Of a stretch of DNA of 64,000 nt, positions 56,168-64,000 are shown one piece after another. Source of the DNA: Perognathus longimembris pacificus. Taxonomy: Eukaryota; Chordata; Mammalia; Rodentia; Heteromyidae. The DNA is taken from the NCBI RefSeq assembly GCF_023159225.1, contig NC_063171.1, forward strand, positions 11,794,826 through 11,858,825, in the 5' to 3' direction. Below the pieces are notes generated by a model that did not search any database, was not told where the DNA came from, and was given only the letters and a program-made list of their open reading frames with translations. The position numbers and the translations under genes are program-made. Position 1 is the stretch's first letter. Every line of letters starts with the position of its first letter.

Positions 56168-57020
56168 AAATTATTCAATAATCTCTGATTTTATTATTCA
56201 TGTTTGTTACAATGTAGTTGTCATTTACAGCTTTATTTTCATTCACGTGTATCCGTTTTTCAATGAATCTGGACAATTACTCTCAAACTCTTTGCATTTC
56301 ACCAGTGAAGGACATTTTTGTCCCAAACAATCTCTCCCTATCTCCCTCCCTCTATCCCTAGCCCCTCTCTCCTTCCCCCATGTGCAATGGCTTCCTAATA
56401 TCTGAAACTTTGATAAGGCTCCTCCCAAATTAAGGCTAAATATAAATAGCATCTAACCTTCAGAGTTTACTTGTGGTTTTAATTTTTTGAAACTCTCAAA
56501 AGATATTGTTACTTAGAAAATTTTCCATTTGGAATATCTCTAACTAGTAGAGAGTATAAGGTCCCAAATAAATATATGTTGTTAAATCAAGAGAAGTAAT
56601 AATTCTATATTTGTTCAACATAATTTATATAGTTGAATAAAATAATTCCTTGTCAACATCATAATAATGATATTATTGAAATATAATGTACTTAGACTTC
56701 TTACTTGCTCCTTTCACTTTTCATAGTTGCCTGCATTTCTTACCAAAGAGCAGCAAACATAAGCTCTCCCTAGTTAAGTAATAATCAGACACATTGTTCT
56801 CAGGAGATGATCAGTTTTATGATGATGTATCTTGAAATTTCACTTTAATGTCATTGACAAACATCACACCCACAAGTTTATGTAAATGTCATTATTTTCC
56901 TACAACTTATACAGGCTAGAAACAGAAGACTCAACTTTAATACCTGCTTCTTCTCTGTTCACTTATTGTATATGTGTAAGTGTAGGTATGATGCTATGCC
57001 TGTTTTTGTTTGTTTTAATT
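56168..57020. other. Unannotated DNA, possibly RGS21 intron
   Basis: No exon or repeat recognised. I looked here on the minus strand for the preceding RGS21 exon and found nothing convincing. Confidence 0.4.
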
Positions 57021-57026
57021 TTTTAT

Positions 57027-57217
57027 TTGCCAGTCCTGGGGCTCTGACTCAGGACCTGAGCACTGTCCCTGAGCTTCTATTGCTCAAGGCTAGCACTCTA
57101 CCTCTTGAGCCACAGTGCCACTTTTGGCTTTTTCTGTTGATTTGGTGTTGAGGAATCAAACCCCGGGCTGCATTCTTGCTAGGTAAGCACTCTACTGCTA
57201 AGCCACGTTCCCAGCCC
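57027..57217 (-). mobile_element. IDL-Geo SINE, antisense
   Basis: It has tttgccagtcctggggctc, the Geo body, ggtgttgaggaatcaaacc and ctaagccacgttcccagccc. The head (ctgcattcttgctaggtaag) is closer to the canonical ID element than in other copies. Confidence 0.85.
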
Positions 57218-57718
57218 AGATACTGTGCCTTTGATCTAGCAGTTTCACAGTGATCATTTTCATTCTCACTTTTATCCTTCCAATTATTCTGTAGTTAACT
57301 TCTTCCCTGCCTTCTCTGATGCTTGCATGCCATTTTTTTTCTTCTAAACACTGTGAACAGAATTACTATAGCAATGTTCGACATTATTTATTATGTCAGG
57401 AGCCATGAAACTGGTTTACTTTCTGCTTAAAGTGAATTTTTACCTAAAGATTTTGTCCATCACATTTCACCCTCTAAAGCTAAGCCTGAGATCCCAATGA
57501 CTGTATACTGCATAGATTTCATCCCTCCCAAAGATTTATCTGAATTTGAATTCTTTTCTTTAATCACAGAATAAAAAATGTATGTTTATTGTTATATGTG
57601 ATTTCAACTTTACAATCTTATGATATTTGATTCTGTATTTAGACTTTCACATAAAATATTCAATTAGTTTTAAGTATTTAATTTTGATGATCAATGTAAG
57701 GTTTGTCACAAGGGCAAT
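57218..57718. other. Unannotated DNA, possibly RGS21 intron
   Basis: No exon or repeat recognised. Confidence 0.4.
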
Positions 57719-57839
57719 TCAATGATTAAAGAGATGGAATGCCCCATCAAGAGACCAACAAACCCAACAATCAGAACAAACAGAGAAACACAGGAAATGA
57801 AAAAGAACAAAGAAAGAAAAACCTATAATCTACATGGAG

Positions 57840-59469
57840 CCAGAAAATTTCCAGGGTACCCTCTCCACCCCTGCCCGAACAGGGCCAGGCAGGGAAAGTG
57901 GCCCCAGCACTGGTGAACAGGACTGCAGATCCTCAGTGACCACAGAAGTAACAGCGGAAAAGTCCTGCCGTGAGTACAGAGACCAGACAGCAGGAGCTCC
58001 ACAGGACCCAGACTGGGCAGACCATACCCAGCCAGATGGTGGCATAGGACAAACAGCACGGGACCAGACAACAAGGGAACCAGGCACAGCAGATGTGGAG
58101 AGCTGGGGCCGCCACCACCGCCGCCACTGCCACCAAACGATTGCCACACCCTACCCTGGAAAAGCCCATAGCAACACAGGACACACACACAATCCAGGAC
58201 CAGTAAGTTCCCCATTGCCCCCACCCCACCAAATGGGACATCAGCTCCGGCAGAGACCCAAAACCTGACTTAGAGCTCATCACAATGGGACAAAGAAACT
58301 AGAGTTCCCTCCTTATCCCTCCCTGACCCAAGAGAACAAAAAAGACCCATTTGTGGAGGCTCAAGGACCCTACAGCTCCTGTGGAGGACTCAGGAGCTAG
58401 TAGCAAATAGAGAAGCACCTAACAAAGTGGCCAGGAGACACCATAGGCTAATGTCCCCCAAAGCACCATCTGGGGAGCCTGAATCTGCCAAAACCAGCCC
58501 CACCCAGCAGGGACCTGGGGGTTGGAGAGCATTTGACCTCCACTTGAGGTGCCCTGGCTTGGGTGGAGTTTTTGAACAAGAGTTGCAGGCTTGCTTGTGT
58601 GAAATACCAGCCCAGCAGGGTCACCTGGGCACCAACGCATGCCTAGACACTTAAACCTGCTGAGAACCACACATATCGCACCCACAGTAGATTCGTGAGA
58701 GGGCACAAGCGCCCTCCAACAATCCAGGGTAGTGCACCGCCTCCCCCAAAAGAAGAACAAGACCTCACACGTAAACACCCACTAGAGGCCCACATCAGCA
58801 TTCTAGCCCTCCAGCAGAAGGGTCCTGCATCCACTCCCCCGTGGGAGGGCACAGGTGGGTATTCTACTCCCCAGCACAACACCAGCTCTGATAAGTGCAC
58901 TTGGCACAGGTGGGAGGGCCACCCCTCAACAGCAACACCGGCTCTGACAGAAACACTCCGCACAGGTGGGTAAGCCTCCCCTCAGTGGTAATACTCAATC
59001 TGAGAGGTGAGCTCTCTTGACCCACAGCAACTAGTGGGGAATCAAAGAAAAGAAAAGTCTCCACACCACGCTGAATCAGTGACCTCTTAACCCCCAACAG
59101 GGGCCTACAAGGGTCAGCACAGTACAGCGGCAGAGCAAGGTCCTGCAGAGAAAGCCACAGAACCTGCCCACCTCTAGCTGCAGTGAGAGTAACTGCCTTG
59201 GCAACAACCAAGACGGTCCACTTACCCATAGGGCAGTAAGGTTCAACTGCTGAACTCAAACCCAAAGCCAGGAAACAAACAAGTCCTTGCTGGTGGGCCA
59301 ATGGGAACCAGCACAAAGTCAAGACAAGGCAGCCACCTACAGGCTACAGAAAGGAAAGGTAGGAAGCAATCCATAACTGCTTTACTCCAGATGCATAAAT
59401 CATACATCACAAAGAAATATTACAAATTTCATGAAAGGTCAAGCCAACTCGCCAGCTCCAAAAATCAGT
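57840..59469 (+). promoter_or_regulatory. LINE-1 5' UTR (older subfamily)
   Basis: G+C-rich sequence with several similar blocks of the form cacagkwgggagggcc / cctcccctca at about 58848-58985, which may be degenerate tandem units as in monomeric rodent L1 5' UTRs. Open frames on both strands (57823-58283, 58419-59322) are compositional. Confidence 0.6.
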
Positions 59470-60471
59470 ATGACCGAAGAGGAGATGAAGAATTAAAAAA
59501 GAACTGAGGCTAAGATAGCAGAAATGATCGAACACCTCAGGAAAAAATTCAGAAAACAATTCCAGGAATTTATAATGGAATTCTCAAAGGATGATCAGGA
59601 AGTCAAGAAAGAAATGGAAAAAAAAAAATAGATACAGTCTACTCCTCTGTTAAACTAGACCTTAACATCCTGAGAAACAAAATGCATGAAAAAATAGATT
59701 CAAAACACAACTCATTAAAAGAAGAAATGACCACAGTGAGAGATGAACTGGAGCCATAAACAGCTCAGTTGCCTCAAAGCAAACCACACTCGAAGCCACA
59801 TCACAAAGAATTGATCATCTTGAATCTCAAGTCTCTCTTTTGGACGATGATTCAGCTGATAAGGACCAGAAGATTACCTTACTCCAAGACTTTCAAAATC
59901 CAGGGCAGACTCATCCAGAAGATAGTGGACAGGGAGAAGAGATATAATCTGCATATAGTCAGAATAGATGAAAGAGAGGAGTACTAGATCAGATGTATAC
60001 AACAATATTCAATAGAATTACTACAGAGATTTTCCTCAATCTCAAAAGGGAAAACCTCACCCAAATAACAGAAGCATATAGGACACCTGGCAGACTGGAC
60101 CCTAGAAGAACCATGCCCAGACACATTATAATCAAGGCCTCAGATCTCAGCAATAAGGAGCATATTCTGAATGCAGTAAAAAAAAAAGAAAGAACTATAT
60201 TACAATGGAAAAAAAAACAAAAACAAAAACAAAAAAACAAAAACAGAATTATGGCAAACCTATCCACACAAACTTACATGCACGAAGAGCCTGGAAGAAC
60301 ACTATCCAAGTCCTCCAGGTCAACAACTGCCAACTTATAATTAGATACCCAGAAAAATTAGGATTTACTTTCGACGGAAAAACCACATCTTTCCATAGTA
60401 AAGAGGAACTAAAGGAATATGTGAACAACAACAACAACAAAAAAAAAAAACAGCCTTACAGCAAATTCTAA
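59470..60471 (+). pseudogene. LINE-1 ORF1 (older subfamily), broken
   Basis: The likely start is the ATG at 59470 (ATGACCGAAGAG). A coiled-coil-type region follows with repeated frame breaks (for example at the A-run 59620-59630 and a TAA at about 59757). Next come the central domain (LFNRI-like at about 60005) and the C-terminal domain with RYPEKLGFTFDGKTTSFHSKEELKEY cut short after an (ACA)n/A-run at 60426-60451. Same role as the ORF1 at 16.7 kb, but with many more lesions. Confidence 0.85.
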
Positions 60472-60625
60472 GAGGGGAACCCCACCCAACAGAAAATGTA
60501 CAGGACCTCCAGACAGAAACAGAGAGAACCTACAATAGCCAGAGCAGCTCAATAAAGACAAGAAAGGAGGGAGAGGAAATGCAGCCTAACAGGAAAATGG
60601 AAGGGAAAAAAAACCACACCTATCC

Positions 60626-63600
60626 ATGATCTCTTTGAATATAAATGGTATAAATTCTCCGATAAAGAGGAGTGGACTGACAGAGTGGATTCGTAAACAA
60701 AAAATTGTTATCTGTTGTCTTCAAGAGACCCATCTTACAGCAAGGGACAAAAACAGGCTTCAAATGAAAGGATGGAGCATGGTCTTCCAAGCAAACGCAC
60801 ATACCAAAATGGCAGGGGTAGCCATCCTGATTTCAGACAAGCTAGAATTCTGATTAAAACAGTTCAAAAAGATAATGAAGATCACTACATTTTAATACAA
60901 GGAAAAATCCAGAATCAAGGTATCACTGTGATAAGTTTATACTCACCGAACAAAAGAGGCCATAAATATGTCAAATAAATTCTTTCAGAACTACAGAACA
61001 AGATAGACCCAAATACAGTCATAGTGGGAGATTTTAATACTCCGCTCTCTCCAAGAGACAGATACAACACACAGAGGATTAGCAAAGAAGCCGAAGACCT
61101 AAGTAACTCCATATCTTACATTGATCTTGCAGATCTGTACAGAGTGTTTCACCCTATAGAGACCCAATACACTCTTCTCAGCAGTCCATGGGACATACTC
61201 CAAAGTAGATAATGCAATAGTCCACACAAAGAACCTCAGAAAATACAGGAGTATTGATATTGTCCCGTTTATTCTATCTGATCACAGTGGAATCAAGGTA
61301 ACCCTCAATAACAAAGGATAGCACAGAAAATACACAAATACTTGGAGGCTAAACCCCTCACTGTTATCTAACATCTGGGTCACAGAGCAAATTAAGAATG
61401 AAAATGACAAGTTCATAAGCCACAAGGACCATGAAATACATCACAAAGCAACCTATGGGATACAGCAAAGGCAGTGTTGAGTTGCAAGATCATTGCCCTC
61501 AGAGCACATACTAAAGAATGGAATCAGAATGTAAATAACCTCATGATGCAGCCAAAATGAATGGAGAAACAAGAAAAATTTGAATCTAAAATGATTAGGA
61601 GGAGAGAGATTACAAAGATTAAAGAAGAGATAAATCTGATTTAGAATAGAAAGATCATTTAACATATAAATCAAACTAAAGCTGGTTCTTTGAGAAAGTA
61701 AATAAAATTGACAGAACCCTTGCAAGACTTACAAAAAAAAAAAAAAGAAGAGACTCATATCCCTAAGATTTCCCTAAGATTAGGGATTCCATCAGAAAAA
61801 TTACAACAAATACACAGGATATTTAAACAACCACAGGAAACTATTTCCAGAACCTTTACTCACTAAAGAATGAAAAATTTACAGAAATGGATCAATTCTT
61901 AGAGAAGTATACACTGCCCAAACTGAATCAAGAAGAAATAAATCAACTAAATAAACCAATAACTTACAGCGAGATACACGAGATAATCAAGAGCTTCCCA
62001 ACAAAGAAAAGCTCAGGCCCGGATGGATTCACCCATGAATTCTATAAAACATTCAGGGAGGAGCTAATACCAATACTCCTTAAACTATTCTGCAAAATAG
62101 AAACAGAGGGAGAAATCCCAAACTCATTTTATAAAGCTAATATTATACTCATCGCCAAACCAAGCAAAGACCCAACAAAAGGAGAGAATTACAGACCAAT
62201 ATCACTAATGAACACAGATGCAAAGTTCCTTAAGAAAGTATTAGCTAACAGAATCCAGAAACTGATCAAGAAAATTATACATCACAATCAAGTAGGCTTC
62301 ATCCCACAGACGCAAGGATGGTTCAACATCCGCAAATCAATAAACATAATTCACCACATCAACAGAGCTAAGACCAAGAACCACAACATCATCTCAGCTG
62401 ATACCCAAAAAGCCTTTGACAAAATACAACATGCATACATGTTAAAAGCCCTGGAGAGAACAAGAATAGAGGGAACATTCTTTAAAACAATAAAAGCCAT
62501 GTACAACAGACCAACTGCTAATATCATATTAAATGGGGGAGAAACTAAAACCATTTCCTCTAAACTCAGGAACAAGACAAGGATGACCCCTCTCCCCACT
62601 TCTATTCAACATAGTGCTGGAATCCCTAGCCATAGCAATAAGGCAAGAAGAGGATATCAAAGGGATCCACATTGGCAAAGAAGAAATCAAACTATCCCTA
62701 TTCGTAGATGACATGATCTTATATCTGAAGGACCCCAAAAAACTCAGTCCCCAAACTCCAAGACGTAATATACCATTTTGGCAAAGTAGCAGTATACAAA
62801 ATCTACCCACAAAAATTTGCAGCTTTTCTGTATACCAGCAATGTACAAGCAGAAAAGGAAATTATGGAAATAATACCATGTGGAACAGCTAAAGAAAGAA
62901 TAAATTACCTAGGGATTAACCTAACTAAAGATGCGTATGACCTATGTAATGAGAACTATAAGACTCTAAAAAGGGAAATCAAAGAGGACACCAGGAGATG
63001 GAAAGACCTCCCATGTTCATGGGTAGGCAGAATCAATATAGTGAAAATGGCCATAATGCCCAAAATGTTATACAAATTCAATGCATTCCCCATCAAGATC
63101 CCAGCTACATTCTTCACTGGAATAGAGAAAACAACCCATAAATTCATATAGAACAGCAAAAGACCTAGAATAGCTAAAGCAATTCTAGGCAAAAGAAGCA
63201 GCACAGGAGGAATCACAATACCAGACTTCAAGCTCTATTATAGAGCCATCATAGGAAAAACAGCCTGGTATTGGTATAAAAGTAGACCTGAAGACCAGTG
63301 GAATAGAATAGAAGACCCAGAAATAAAGCCGCATTCTTACAGTCAGCAAAGGAGCTAAAGACATACAATGGGATAAACAGCCTCTTCAATTTCTGGTGCT
63401 GGGAAAACTTGGCAGCCATATGTAGGAAAGTCAAAGGAGAACCTAACCTATCTCCATGCATCAAGATCAACTCAAAATGGATTAAGGACATCAACATCAG
63501 ACCTGAATCCTTGAAACTACTGAAAGACAGAGTAGGAGAGACACTAGAACTAATAGGCACAGGTAGGAACTTCCTGAATATAGTCGCAGGAGCACAACAG

Positions 63601-64000
63601 ATAGAGGAGTGTCTCGACAAATGGACTACTACAAAATAAAAAGTTTCTGCACAGCTAAAGACATAGCCACCAAACTAGAAAGACAGCCAATCATATGGGA
63701 AAGGATCTTCACCAGCACAGCAACAAAGGCCTAATATCTGTCATCTACAGAGAACTCAAAAAACTAACCTCCTCCAAACCCAGTAAACCAATTATTAAAT
63801 GGGCAAAGTAGCTAAAGAGAGACTTCACAGGAGAAGAGTAAAAATGGCAAAGAAACATATGAGGAAATGTTCAACATCGCTGGCAGTAAAAGAAATGCAA
63901 ATAAAAACAACCCTGAGATACCACTTCACTCCAGTTTGTATGGCCTATACTCTGAACTCAGCCAACAACAAAATTCTGGAGGGGATGCAGGGAAAGAGGA
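60626..64000 (+). pseudogene. LINE-1 ORF2 (older subfamily), broken and truncated by the window
   Basis: The endonuclease start (ISLNINGINSP, CCLQETHLTA) is seen from 60626, with a TGA at 60851-60853. The reverse transcriptase is open from 61887 to 62711 ([20 protein letters not shown]), then changes frame near 62575-62610. In the next frame the catalytic box at 62701-62712 reads FVDD instead of FADD, keeping both aspartates. More breaks occur at about 62750, 63149 (TAG), 63350 and 63637 (TAA). The copy is dead. Confidence 0.88.

Larger units (their letters stand above)
57720..64000 (+). mobile_element. L1: LINE-1, older subfamily, 5' UTR to ORF2 (runs off the window)
   Basis: A long sense L1 with a GC-rich 5' UTR (about 57840-59400), a broken ORF1 and a broken ORF2. 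Its 5' UTR does not resemble that of the 14-22 kb copy, and its coding parts differ from that copy throughout, so it is a different and older L1 lineage. The left boundary is approximate (start of the region at about 57720). The window ends inside the ORF2 C-terminal region (ggaggggatgcagg), so its 3' end and TSD cannot be examined. Confidence 0.88.

Noticed and set aside
49320..57720. Search for the preceding RGS21 exon on the minus strand
   Set aside because: No stretch encoding the middle of the RGS domain with splice sites was found by eye; it probably lies farther right or outside the window.
57823..59322. Overlapping open frames up to 152 codons
   Set aside because: They belong to the 5' UTR of the second L1 and overlap on both strands with no protein similarity.

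Overview
The window is nuclear DNA of a geomyoid rodent (kangaroo rat, pocket mouse or pocket gopher group). It has the low gene density, long A/T tails, microsatellites and target-site duplications (TSDs) of a mammalian intergenic and intronic region. The lineage call rests on about 14 copies of a dimeric SINE. Its left half is tRNA-Ala/ID-like and its right half matches the 'Geo' monomer, as I recall the published description of IDL-Geo, a family reported only from Geomyoidea.

Only one piece of a cellular gene is recognisable. This is the last coding exon of the R4-family regulator RGS21, on the minus strand at 49096-49299, with a good splice acceptor and an intact stop. Its earlier exons were not found and probably lie to the right, possibly beyond position 64000. 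The left 49 kb is then downstream of RGS21, and DNA right of 49300 is its last intron for an unknown distance.

Everything else I can identify is transposon-derived or simple repeat. By region: 1-9 kb has old SINE and L1 scraps plus two IDL-Geo copies with clear TSDs. 9.3-10.85 kb is an old L1 split by a solo LTR. 14.47-22.25 kb is a full-length LINE-1 with a 16-base TSD. It has a 5' UTR, ORF1, ORF2 and a G-rich 3' UTR, sits inside an older SINE, and carries an IDL-Geo in its own 5' UTR. It is dead, with at least six coding lesions. 22.9-29.5 kb has many antisense SINEs, old L1 3' ends and a 345-base pyrimidine tract. 30-32.8 kb is repeat-poor. 32.78-37.41 kb is a minus-strand class II (beta-like) endogenous retrovirus with a tRNA-Lys primer site, a polypurine tract and two unequal LTRs, but gutted gag-pol-env. 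37.5-49 kb has SINEs, old L1 3' ends and microsatellites.

50.7-56 kb, intronic to RGS21 at least at its left edge, holds two rearranged L1 insertions. One is a compound insertion whose head-to-head L1 arms form a long inverted repeat. The other is a textbook 5'-inverted (twin-primed) copy with a 16-base TSD. 57.7-64 kb is the 5' three quarters of another, more decayed L1, running off the window.

I found no operon-like, CRISPR, phage or other novel protein-coding system. The observations most worth following are: tRNA-like promoter boxes in the Geo monomer, and the sharing of that monomer by a second SINE with a 7SL/B1-like head; the intronic L1 inverted repeat upstream of the RGS21 exon; and the unexplained 1.4 kb core of the retrovirus.
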